Part shown: piece after piece, positions 28,632 through 36,250 of the stretch
How the letters are laid out: each line of letters opens with the position of its first letter
Position numbering within the stretch: the stretch's first letter is position 1
DNA from: a virus
IMG/VR virus record: IMGVR_UViG_3300027708_000029
Span: 1 to 64,000 of that record
Length of the DNA stretch: 64,000 bases
Reading direction: 5' to 3' (one strand)
Made by a program: the position numbers and the translations under genes
Notes under the pieces: model-generated
Told to the model about the DNA's origin: nothing
Databases searched by the model: none
What the model saw: the letters and a program-made list of their open reading frames with translations, nothing else

Positions 28632-29122
28632 GTAATACAGCCTATTGTGATTTAGAGCTTTTAGATAGCACCTTTAATAATAAACCACTTTATAAATGTA
28701 AATATTGTGATTTGACAGTTGCTTTAGAAGACCCAGAAACTAAAATAATGTGTTTTAAAAAAATAGAAGATATAGCACATAAAATACATCAAAACCATAC
28801 TGGGAATTTTGATTCAAAACCACCAATTCATCTATCTGGTCAACAAAATATCAGAGATGTAATATTAGAAGAAACCAAAAAAGATGCAATAAAAAGATCT
28901 GTGAATCCTGAGGCAGAATCGTCTAGCAAAATGTGCTCGGAGGATGAGATAGCTGAAAGACTGGCCATTTGTAATTCTTGCGAATACTTCAAAGAAAACT
29001 CTTGTTTATTATGTGGTTGTACGGTTATAAGAGAAGCAAATTATAAGAATAAATTAGCTTATAAAAATCAAAAGTGTCCGGCTGATAAATGGGGACCCAT
29101 TATCACTTCTGAAACCTATTAA
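28628..29122 (+). CDS. Small zinc-ribbon protein
   Basis: 164 residues. The start overlaps the stop of the 2616-aa gene (ATGA), so the two are translationally coupled. The N-terminal part has CKYCDL, a possible zinc-knuckle half. The C-terminal 50 residues carry ICNSCEYFKENSCLLCGC followed by CPADKW, a zinc-ribbon pattern (Cys-x-x-Cys, Cys-x-x-Cys-x-Cys, Cys-Pro) common in small phage proteins of unknown role. It is the last gene of the + strand operon and converges with the minus-strand gene, overlapping its 3' end by 20 bases. Function unknown; protein or nucleic-acid binding is possible. Confidence 0.6.
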   Translation: MSNTAYCDLELLDSTFNNKPLYKCKYCDLTVALEDPETKIMCFKKIEDIAHKIHQNHTGNFDSKPPIHLSGQQNIRDVILEETKKDAIKRSVNPEAESSSKMCSEDEIAERLAICNSCEYFKENSCLLCGCTVIREANYKNKLAYKNQKCPADKWGPIITSETY

Positions 29123-30050
29123 ATCTTGCAACTTCTGTCATAGCCATACCATAAACACACTGAGTTTGTAAGATTTTTGTTTCTCCATCAACTTTAATTA
29201 TTAGAGTAACTGGCACAGATCTAGCTCCAGACCAATTTCTAAAATTATGCAAAGCGACTATAAATTCTCCATAAGGAGAGTGTCCAGCTGGCCAAAAGAT
29301 ATTCTCAACTGGTTTATTATTTAAAGAAACCTGATTAGCATTCATATCTACATCTAACATACCCCCACAAACACCGTGTTTATTAGTCCAAGAGATATAT
29401 GAATTTTGGCCAAATGATCTAAAAAATACATGAACATCTATGTCATCAATAGTATTCCATCCTATTGATACCTGTACATCTCCAGTTTTTGCCCCCGCAG
29501 CGTTTAATCTACGGCCAATTTCGGCCTCTCCTGCCTCTCCAAAGCCATTATTTAATCCACTAGAGCCGGAAGTGGGGATGCTTTTAATAAGGTCTCCCAG
29601 CACGTTCTGAGAAGTATTTTGTTCTTCAGTAGTCTCTGATTTAGTTTTGACAGGCTCTGTTACAGTCTCATCTGCTAAATCATTTATAGTTATTAAGTCT
29701 GGTGCTGGTTCTTCTATAAAAAATTCAGGTTTAATTTCTTCTTCTATTATAGGATCTGTTTCATTTTTTGATTCTACTATTTCTTCTATTATTTTATTTT
29801 CATCGGCACCAGAAGAGGAAATTTCTTCTTGGTCGAAATCTATTTCAACAATTTCTTCTTCGATAATATTTGAAGGAGAATTTGAAAAAGATAATACTAA
29901 GCTAATTTTTTTAGGCGGAAGATTTACAGATATAGATAAACAAAGAATTAACAATATAGAAGTGTGCCATATTGTACTATGGAAAACACCAATTCTATAA
30001 AGGTAATTTATTTTTTGATCTAACTTTTCTCGCCCTGATTCTTTTGCCAT
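29103..30050 (-). CDS. Membrane-anchored acidic protein with a YfaP/DUF2135-like beta domain
   Basis: 315 residues from ATG 30050; a TTG nine bases upstream also keeps the frame but has no better ribosome site. After a short positive N-terminus comes one hydrophobic segment (WHTSILLILCLSISV, about residues 28-42), then about 90 residues very rich in Glu, Asp, Ile and Ser, then a beta domain of about 120 residues. That domain has VSIGWNTIDDIDVHVFF, GGMLDVDMNAN and KPVENIFWPAGHSP. This pattern (Trp, Asp-x-Asp-x-His, Gly-Gly-x-Leu-Asp-x-Asp) resembles DUF2135/YfaP-type domains and, from memory, is frequent in planctomycete proteins. A role at the host envelope is possible. It overlaps the zinc-ribbon gene upstream on its strand by 31 bases. 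Confidence 0.55.
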   Translation of the reverse strand: MAKESGREKLDQKINYLYRIGVFHSTIWHTSILLILCLSISVNLPPKKISLVLSFSNSPSNIIEEEIVEIDFDQEEISSSGADENKIIEEIVESKNETDPIIEEEIKPEFFIEEPAPDLITINDLADETVTEPVKTKSETTEEQNTSQNVLGDLIKSIPTSGSSGLNNGFGEAGEAEIGRRLNAAGAKTGDVQVSIGWNTIDDIDVHVFFRSFGQNSYISWTNKHGVCGGMLDVDMNANQVSLNNKPVENIFWPAGHSPYGEFIVALHNFRNWSGARSVPVTLIIKVDGETKILQTQCVYGMAMTEVARFNRFQK

Positions 30051-30352
30051 TTGTGCCAACCATTATTTGGTAACCAATTGTTTTCGTCATCTTTACGCTT
30101 GGGAAATAGGGTACCACCCTTTTTATGCTGACCGAAAGACAATACTGCCCCACAGTCCATACATCTTAGTTCATAATAATCGTTACCTTCGACATTACGA
30201 ACTATAAACTTAAGATTAGTACTCTTACACAGCCCGCACTTATCTTCTGAAAAGATTTCCTGAATTAAGGCTAATTCCTTAAAAATTTCCTTTTGTCCAG
30301 CAGCTTCTAATTCAAAAGATAGTTTGTCGTTGGCCGTATAAGTTACTTTCAT
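30020..30352 (-). CDS. Zinc-ribbon protein, hypothetical
   Basis: 110 residues, ATG start at 30352. It has an N-terminal helical part and a central zinc ribbon, with CGLC at about residue 39 and CMDC at about residue 64, followed by a basic GGTLFPKRKDD segment. It lies four bases after the annealing-protein gene. Small zinc ribbons next to phage annealing proteins are common, so a DNA-binding or accessory recombination role is plausible but unproven. Confidence 0.55.
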   Translation of the reverse strand: MKVTYTANDKLSFELEAAGQKEIFKELALIQEIFSEDKCGLCKSTNLKFIVRNVEGNDYYELRCMDCGAVLSFGQHKKGGTLFPKRKDDENNWLPNNGWHKWQKNQGEKS

Positions 30353-30356
30353 AATA

Positions 30357-31085
30357 TCACTTCCAGTTTGGTAAGTACCCTGTTAATTCTTCTGTAATTT
30401 TACTCATATCTTGCTGATACGAAGTCAAGTGCTTGATCACACCAACTGCATCCTCATGTGAGATATTATATATGTTCTCTTCAGCAATTGCAAGTGATTT
30501 TATTAAATTACTCACATTAACATTTAGTCTTTGAGCAATTACATCTATAAAATTAATTTGATTAACACTAATCTTAGATACTGAATTTTCATCTGGATGA
30601 TCCTCAATATCTTTTGCAATTTCTTCAGCAGCAACAACTTTTCTTAGTTTCAGACCTCTTCTTAATGCACGACCTTCTGCTCTCGTTTCTGCAACAGCAG
30701 TGGGGTGGTTGCGATAGATCTTGTCACAATTACCCCAATAAACGTCAGCAGCACCCGTAACAGCCCGATATTTAACTTCGTCTAGTGATGAGGAATCACC
30801 TTTTAATACATAACGAATAGTATGGGTAGCAGTTGCTCTTTTTTCATTTTCTGGGCTGGGAGCTTGAACAATTTCTGTAATAGCTTCAATAACATCACAA
30901 TTTAAAGCTACTTCAAATATTCTCCTTAAACCATCAGTAGTAGGATTGCCAGAAATTTTTTCATCATCTGACAATAATCCTAATACATAGTCTGTCCATC
31001 CTAGATCATTAGGTGTAACTTTTGCTGGTATTGATTCTGTTGATTCCACAACTACTTCTGCAACTTTCTTTTCCTTAACCATCAT
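30357..31085 (-). CDS. Putative single-strand annealing protein (Rad52/ERF-like)
   Basis: 242 residues. The core ends in AETRAEGRALRRGLKL, the helix pattern (Ala-Glu-x-x-Ala-x-x-Arg-Ala-Leu) found in ERF/Rad52/Sak-type annealing proteins. The C-terminal 65 residues (SVNQINFIDVIAQRLN ... HEDAVGVIKHL) match the small helical tail domain that follows many phage annealing proteins. It would pair complementary single strands together with SSB. The start overlaps the upstream nuclease gene by four bases, with two adjacent ATG codons. Family-level recognition is by eye, and another ssDNA-binding fold is possible. Confidence 0.45.
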   Translation of the reverse strand: MMVKEKKVAEVVVESTESIPAKVTPNDLGWTDYVLGLLSDDEKISGNPTTDGLRRIFEVALNCDVIEAITEIVQAPSPENEKRATATHTIRYVLKGDSSSLDEVKYRAVTGAADVYWGNCDKIYRNHPTAVAETRAEGRALRRGLKLRKVVAAEEIAKDIEDHPDENSVSKISVNQINFIDVIAQRLNVNVSNLIKSLAIAEENIYNISHEDAVGVIKHLTSYQQDMSKITEELTGYLPNWK

Positions 31086-31873
31086 TCATCCTCTATTTCT
31101 AATACGGTTCCTAAATTATATTTTTTGTTTTTAAGACAATCTATTAGTCTAGAATAAATCAAATTTGCTCTAGCTGTAGAAAAGTCTTTTTGTTGTTTAA
31201 CCCTAATTAATCCTAATCCCTTACCTATAAGAAGACCATTCTTCTTTTCATCATATTTCTGATTTTTCTTAAATGTTTCTTCTCCCCATATGGGAGAAAA
31301 ATGAGATGGACCATCAACCTCAATCGCTAAGTTCATTGTAGGCAGAAAGAGGTCCACTTGCAACTTGGTATTTGATAACATTTGCTCTTTATGGAATTCT
31401 ACAACATAACCATCAGCTAGCAACTTTTCCAAAAGAAACTTTTCTAATTTAGATCCTGTTTTACTACTTAGTCTAGCTGCTGTATTTGCAGACTTAACAA
31501 TATTAGCTTTTTCTTCTGTACTTAGATTATTCCAATTGGCCCGACTTTTTTCTTTTCTTTGGTCTAGTTCGTCCTTGCTTAGATTGTTCCAAGAATCCAT
31601 AACCCCCATACCGATCTTCTCTTTAGTCTCTATACTTCTTTCAGATCCTTTAGTTGGGTGCTTATGTTTACCACTACTCAAAGCATTCTTTTGTGCCTGA
31701 CTTTTATCTCTAATAGGAATCTCAAACTTTTTAGCATCTCTTCTTATTTGATTGGCATATGTATTATACTTTAAAGCAATATCTTGAAAGCTTAACTTTT
31801 CTAGTACATAGTATTTATTTAAAATATCTTTTTTAGCAGAGTCAGATAGTTGTTTGTACTTTATCGATGACAT
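31082..31873 (-). CDS. HTH plus Vsr-like/DUF559-type PD-(D/E)XK endonuclease
   Basis: 263 residues. The first 50 residues form a helix-turn-helix (LSFQDIALKYNTYANQI). The middle has NUMOD-like DNA-binding segments (SIETKEKIGMGV, WNNLSKDEL, WNNLSTEEK). The C-terminal domain has LQVDLFLPTMNLAIEVDGP, i.e. the Asp ... Glu-x-Asp-Gly core of very-short-patch-repair-like nucleases, then GLLIGKGLGLIRV. This order (HTH, NUMOD, Vsr-like) is that of free-standing homing endonucleases. It is inserted between glycan cluster 1 and the annealing protein and overlaps both neighbours (32 and 4 bases). It is probably a selfish endonuclease, or a recombination nuclease that the phage has adopted. Confidence 0.6.
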   Translation of the reverse strand: MSSIKYKQLSDSAKKDILNKYYVLEKLSFQDIALKYNTYANQIRRDAKKFEIPIRDKSQAQKNALSSGKHKHPTKGSERSIETKEKIGMGVMDSWNNLSKDELDQRKEKSRANWNNLSTEEKANIVKSANTAARLSSKTGSKLEKFLLEKLLADGYVVEFHKEQMLSNTKLQVDLFLPTMNLAIEVDGPSHFSPIWGEETFKKNQKYDEKKNGLLIGKGLGLIRVKQQKDFSTARANLIYSRLIDCLKNKKYNLGTVLEIEDE

Positions 31874-32321
31874 TTTTAATTTCCTTACTATCTATTTGTT
31901 TAATTAAGCTTAGGGGTTTTTTCCAACAAATATCACATAATTCATATGTATCAATATTATCTGTAATTATCTCAATATTATCCTTCATATACATATTATA
32001 CCAAAAGCCATATGGAAGAGAAGAATTTTTATTCCATTCAACTTCTGGCATATACAAGATTTGTTTTTTTGGAACAGGAAATGTTTGTGTTAGCATTGCG
32101 CTCTTGGTATCAAAAACAAATAAAATTCCATCAAAATACTTAGCTTGCTGAATATGCAGGGTGTAGTACTTATTGTTCATATCAATTCTATTATATTGAT
32201 TATTAAATAATACAATATTATCATATGGACATAATTTACATAGATCGTTTAATGCTGTAAGAATATTATTCTGTGCTGGGGAGTTTGGTAATATGTCTAG
32301 TAGATAAAAGCCGATATCCAT
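31842..32321 (-). CDS. Hypothetical protein of glycan cluster 1
   Basis: 159 residues, ATG at 32321. It has alternating strand/helix character (IGFYLLDILP, NIVLFNN, GILFVFD) like half of a GT-B glycosyltransferase domain, but no donor-binding motif. It lies downstream of other carbohydrate genes with gaps of 2 bases or less, so its role is probably linked to them. The 3' end overlaps the nuclease gene by 32 bases. Function unknown. Confidence 0.5.
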   Translation of the reverse strand: MDIGFYLLDILPNSPAQNNILTALNDLCKLCPYDNIVLFNNQYNRIDMNNKYYTLHIQQAKYFDGILFVFDTKSAMLTQTFPVPKKQILYMPEVEWNKNSSLPYGFWYNMYMKDNIEIITDNIDTYELCDICWKKPLSLIKQIDSKEIKNVIDKVQTTI

Positions 32322-32323
32322 AA

Positions 32324-33106
32324 TTAACCCTCAAAAACGGTTGGTAAAAATTGATTTTGAATATAATATTTGAATGATGAAATCTCTAAGTCATAAATCT
32401 TATTTTTCAAAATCTTATTAGCGATATTAGAAGAAATGTCATTTGTTATTTCTATGTTGTCGATACCACAAACTTGTGATTCAATAGAATATTTATCGTC
32501 TAAATCTATTAAACATTCATAGTTATTTAGTATCAAACAAGCATCATGCTGATTTAATACTCCTACGTTTTGTGGAGGATTGAACGTTGGAGAATTGAAT
32601 AAAACCAATCTTTCCTTGCTATGAGGATATAGCATCGGTCCTACTATATCAATATTTTTTTGATTATCTTCTGATAACATTACAGCAATTTTATTATTCC
32701 TGGGTTTTTCAGGATTAATTCTGGTAAAAATATTACTATCATACAATTTAGAATAAAGTAGCGGATTTTCTACATCTGTAACTAAACATTCTTTTTTCCC
32801 AGCTAATGTGATTTTATTCAGATTCCAGTATTCAATTAATTGTTTATCTGGAATATTAGCATTAATGAAAATTATTATTTTAACAGATTTGTTGTATTCA
32901 TTAATAAAGTCATGGAATTCTTGAGTATATTCTTTTGCTGGTAAAATTATTACATTTGGTCTATGAATATGAAATAATTCAAATAAATTACCATGAACAC
33001 CAAGAGCTATAATTTCAATATTATCTGAAACTACAGAGTTTAAATTTTGGATGAAAGAGAGATATTCGCTCTCTTTTGCTATATGTATTAAAATTTTGTT
33101 TTTCAT
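32324..33106 (-). CDS. Hypothetical Rossmann-like protein of glycan cluster 1
   Basis: 260 residues, beginning with a strand KILIHIA and continuing with repeated strand-helix pairs (IEIIALGVHGNLFELFH, NVIILPA, VKIIIFINA), as in GT-B glycosyltransferase N-terminal domains. The C-terminal half has SKERLVLFNSP and HDACLILNNYECLIDL. There is no obvious Glu-x7-Glu or other catalytic signature. Position between a nucleotidyltransferase-like gene and a small unknown gene suggests a carbohydrate role. Function not assigned. Confidence 0.45.
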   Translation of the reverse strand: MKNKILIHIAKESEYLSFIQNLNSVVSDNIEIIALGVHGNLFELFHIHRPNVIILPAKEYTQEFHDFINEYNKSVKIIIFINANIPDKQLIEYWNLNKITLAGKKECLVTDVENPLLYSKLYDSNIFTRINPEKPRNNKIAVMLSEDNQKNIDIVGPMLYPHSKERLVLFNSPTFNPPQNVGVLNQHDACLILNNYECLIDLDDKYSIESQVCGIDNIEITNDISSNIANKILKNKIYDLEISSFKYYIQNQFLPTVFEG

Positions 33107-33109
33107 TAT

Positions 33110-33802
33110 TTAATCTTTAATTTTATGTTTATCTTTCATCCCTATGATATTTATAATTGAATCGTTATTTACAATAATTTGTTCATATTTTGCATCATTA
33201 GTGATAGACTTATTTATTACTTCAAATAAAAACATATTATCGTAATAAGATGTGATATTATTTTTTATCAAATCAATATCTTGATTACAAATATAAACAC
33301 TATCACACCAAGCATAATCTCCAATATCATAAAAAATATAGTCTACTTGTCCTTTATTATCTGTTCTCGCCCCCAAAAATTTTGTGTTTTGTTGAGATTT
33401 TTTTATAGTTTTGGAAAGAATCCATGATTTTTTTGTAGAAAGATTTTTATGGGGCGATAAGTTTCTGATCAGTGTTCCACTATTGATAATAAAAATTCCA
33501 TCATAGCTGTCTAGTTCATAATTAGCTAAAATGAGTTTTAGTGCATAACCTTGATTCTTAGTGTCAAATTCATTATTGCTTATTGTTTTAATGTCGGTAG
33601 GTATTTTTTTATGTAGTTTATCTCCTCCAAATCCAGAAATGATAGATATATCTGTTTTTGGGAAAAGATTTTTTAAGTTATTAATTTGACACAAAATTAA
33701 TTCTCTATTAAACCCATTAGACTTTAAAAGTCCAATTGGTCCAAAAGATTTCATTCCTTTTGTTATCTCATAGGATAAAATAAAACACGCTATTCTGCTC
33801 AT
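33110..33802 (-). CDS. GT-A/nucleotidyltransferase-like protein
   Basis: 230 residues. The layout resembles nucleotide-sugar or choline-phosphate transferases (GT-A Rossmann): an opening strand, a LILCQINNLKNLFP helix, a strand DISIISGFGGDKL, then NQGYALKLILAN and DGIFIINSGTLI in the place where a Gly-Asp loop normally sits. Here Asn-Ser-Gly replaces the usual Asn-Gly-Asp, so metal binding may be altered or the enzyme inactive. It overlaps the downstream end of the next gene upstream by 4 bases (ATGA). It might supply an activated sugar for the neighbouring transferases, but this is inference. Confidence 0.4.
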   Translation of the reverse strand: MSRIACFILSYEITKGMKSFGPIGLLKSNGFNRELILCQINNLKNLFPKTDISIISGFGGDKLHKKIPTDIKTISNNEFDTKNQGYALKLILANYELDSYDGIFIINSGTLIRNLSPHKNLSTKKSWILSKTIKKSQQNTKFLGARTDNKGQVDYIFYDIGDYAWCDSVYICNQDIDLIKNNITSYYDNMFLFEVINKSITNDAKYEQIIVNNDSIINIIGMKDKHKIKD

Positions 33803-34215
33803 TTACTTTTTTCAATTACTGCAATAGAATATACATCTTCATGAACATGCTTTAATAAATTGAAACCATTCAAACCAGATACAAATCCAAGAAAATCAGT
33901 TTCCATCCATGAAGATTTCAAACCATTAATCAAAGATGAAAATGCCTCGCTAGATAAACTACCATTTTTAATTTTATGGGCTAATGATTCTGGATTTAAA
34001 AATTTCACTGTTATAGAACCCCCATGATTTAATTTTTTACATAGTTCCATAAAAATTTTGTTTCTATTATCTTGGTCTACTTTATCTATAGTTGTAAAGA
34101 CAATATTATTCACATATCCATTGGTAACTTGAAAAATATTTTCTGTACTAATATTAGAATATCCTATTACAGTATCTTTTTCTTTATCTACAACAACATT
34201 GATTTGATTAATCAT
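33799..34215 (-). CDS. Short methyltransferase-like protein lacking a SAM-binding loop
   Basis: 138 residues. The middle and end resemble the C-terminal half of class I SAM-dependent methyltransferases (MELCKKLNHGGSITVKFLN, then a lid-like helix and EDVYSIAVIEK). The usual N-terminal Gly-x-Gly SAM loop is missing; it begins instead with a strand and a YSNISTENIFQ segment. It may be a degenerate or accessory subunit. Overlaps of 4 bases with both neighbours show tight coupling in glycan cluster 1. Confidence 0.4.
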   Translation of the reverse strand: MINQINVVVDKEKDTVIGYSNISTENIFQVTNGYVNNIVFTTIDKVDQDNRNKIFMELCKKLNHGGSITVKFLNPESLAHKIKNGSLSSEAFSSLINGLKSSWMETDFLGFVSGLNGFNLLKHVHEDVYSIAVIEKSK

Positions 34216-35135
34216 AGCGTAAATGCCTCTCTATTAGCTTTTTGTATTATATTACTCATAATGGTACTAAAATTATTGAAATCAAATTGGTTAAGTATAG
34301 CTTCTGAATTATTTTTTCTTTCTTCATCATTGATATCAAGTATTTGGGCTAGTGCAGGAAAGATTTCTTCTATATTATTTATGAATGTTAATCCATTTAT
34401 GTTTAGGTATTCTTCTGATGTTATAGGTGATTTTATCGATATTCCAGCGCACCCTGATGCTATTCCACACAGAAGATTTAAAACATTATGCTCTGCTAGA
34501 TCAACACATACTTTATAATTATTCATTGTAGAATTTATAACTTCAATGGGAATCCTAAAAGAGCTCATAATATCACAAGAATAATTTTTTTCAATTAATG
34601 CTGCTTGTATTTGTTGTGCATATGGCGAATTATCACAATTTAAAATCAATACATCTTTTCTTTTTGTGGTACTATTGACGTATTGAAAAGCTCTAGGTAC
34701 TCCATATTTCAAAACTATACTATTGTCTAGTCTCCAAGAATTTTTGGCAGATTCTGAGAAAAATATTTTGGTTTCTTTTTTGAGTCTTTGACTCATAAGA
34801 ACCAAATCTTCTTTTTTTACATTTTGTGGTTTATGTGAGTGTGTTAAAATAATTGTGTTTAAATGAAATTGTTTGATAGTTGGATTGGTTGTATAATTTA
34901 AAAGTCTATTGGTGATGCATAGATTGTAATTATATAGAGAAAGGTGATGATTTGGTAAATCAATCATATTATCAAGTTCGTAATGAATATTATTACTACC
35001 AAATATATAATACTTATGTTTATCTATAGCTGAGATACAGTGATCTATAATATTATTTTGTGGATAGTAAATTACATTATAGTTGTCTTCTGTAATTTTT
35101 TGCAATATATTTCCAGTAACAAAACTCAAATACAT
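34212..35135 (-). CDS. GT-B glycosyltransferase-like protein
   Basis: 307 residues. The N-terminal half has KYYIFGSNNIHYEL and NTIILTHSHKPQNV. The C-terminal half (DVLILNCDNSPYAQQI ... CVDLAEHNVLNLLCGIASGCAGI) follows the GT-B plan in which an acidic residue near the end of a helix binds the nucleotide sugar, and LLCGIASGCAGIS corresponds to the conserved ALA-x-G-x-P region of GT4 enzymes. Sequence is divergent. It overlaps the next upstream gene by 10 bases. Donor and acceptor cannot be predicted. Confidence 0.45.
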   Translation of the reverse strand: MYLSFVTGNILQKITEDNYNVIYYPQNNIIDHCISAIDKHKYYIFGSNNIHYELDNMIDLPNHHLSLYNYNLCITNRLLNYTTNPTIKQFHLNTIILTHSHKPQNVKKEDLVLMSQRLKKETKIFFSESAKNSWRLDNSIVLKYGVPRAFQYVNSTTKRKDVLILNCDNSPYAQQIQAALIEKNYSCDIMSSFRIPIEVINSTMNNYKVCVDLAEHNVLNLLCGIASGCAGISIKSPITSEEYLNINGLTFINNIEEIFPALAQILDINDEERKNNSEAILNQFDFNNFSTIMSNIIQKANREAFTL

Positions 35136-36250
35136 AGTTTTTTCCCTATTGTCTCATAGCTAAATTGATCAATTAATTTTAATCCTAGTTCTTTTTTCTG
35201 TTCCCATTCTTTTTTATTGGTCTTATATAGAGAATATGCTGCTCTCATTTTTTCTATAAGATCATAGATATTTACCTGATACCAATATTCGTTAGCATTA
35301 TAAATATCAAATTCATCTGGTAAAATTTTATTATCTAGTATAACTGGTGTTCTATGACTTTGTACAATATAGCCGTTCTTATTGTCAATAAAATCTATCA
35401 TTCCAGTATTATCTGGCACTATTGGAGTTTTACCAAGAACCAGCGCTTCTGCTGCTGTTCTACCAAAAGATTCTGCTTTTGAAGTAGAAACAAAACAATC
35501 GCAACAATTATGTAATCTAATAGAATTTTCATAAGATAGTTCTTCAGTAATGATAACTTCTTTTTTATATCTATGGCTAATATTAAGTCTTTTTTTAATA
35601 TCTTCTATTTCTTTCTCTATTAATTTATAAGAATCTCCAATAGACATATTGGATATATTGGTTTTTATAATTAACGACACTGGTTGATTAATATCAAAAG
35701 CTAAATGAAAAGCAGTAATTAAATCTTTAAGATTAGCTCTTTCATTATAGTCCCCCATATAATAAAACTTGAAGGTTTGTTTAATCATTGGGTGTAGGTC
35801 TAGTTCTTTATCTCTATTATTATTAATTAAACCAATATCTAATGGTTGAGATATAACTTTAATTGATTTAGTAACACCAGATTTTCTTAAACATTTTTCT
35901 TCTTGTGTACTAGCTACCCAAATTTCATCCATTTGATTAATATTGAACATAGAGATAGAATTAGAAATATTATTTGTGTCTAATTTGATACATCCAATAT
36001 GCTTTTTAAATTTGCCATTATAAAATAAACAATGTGGTAGTGTCTGCTGTATAACAGCATCATAGGAATCATACAAAGAATTTTCATATTCTAGTATGTC
36101 TCTATCAATTTTTTCCGATGGCGAACCTAAAAATATAGGTCTGGTAGTCAAATTATATTTTTGTTGAGAAGCTATCGCTTTAATATAGCTTTGAGAAGCT
36201 AATCCAGAATCATCTTGTTGTCTATATGGTCCCAAAAATAATGCGTTCAT
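35126..36250 (-). CDS. Glycosyltransferase, GT4-like
   Basis: 374 residues. It starts with NALFLGPYRQQDDSGLASQS, a GT-B N-terminal nucleotide-fold loop. The donor domain has FKFYYMGDYNERANLKDLI followed by SKAESFGRTAAEALVLGKTP, the Glu-x-x-Gly-x-x-x-x-E type signature of GT4 (Glu then Glu seven residues on). It would transfer a sugar from a nucleotide-sugar donor with retention. The ATGA overlap (4 bases) with the 555-aa transferase suggests joint production. Acceptor unknown. Confidence 0.75.
   Translation of the reverse strand: MNALFLGPYRQQDDSGLASQSYIKAIASQQKYNLTTRPIFLGSPSEKIDRDILEYENSLYDSYDAVIQQTLPHCLFYNGKFKKHIGCIKLDTNNISNSISMFNINQMDEIWVASTQEEKCLRKSGVTKSIKVISQPLDIGLINNNRDKELDLHPMIKQTFKFYYMGDYNERANLKDLITAFHLAFDINQPVSLIIKTNISNMSIGDSYKLIEKEIEDIKKRLNISHRYKKEVIITEELSYENSIRLHNCCDCFVSTSKAESFGRTAAEALVLGKTPIVPDNTGMIDFIDNKNGYIVQSHRTPVILDNKILPDEFDIYNANEYWYQVNIYDLIEKMRAAYSLYKTNKKEWEQKKELGLKLIDQFSYETIGKKLCI

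Noticed and set aside
33400-33600. TTGACA-like -35 elements inside coding regions (also near 37487, 39118, 49308, 59818)
   Set aside because: None has a matching -10 at 16-18 bases, so they are not called promoters.
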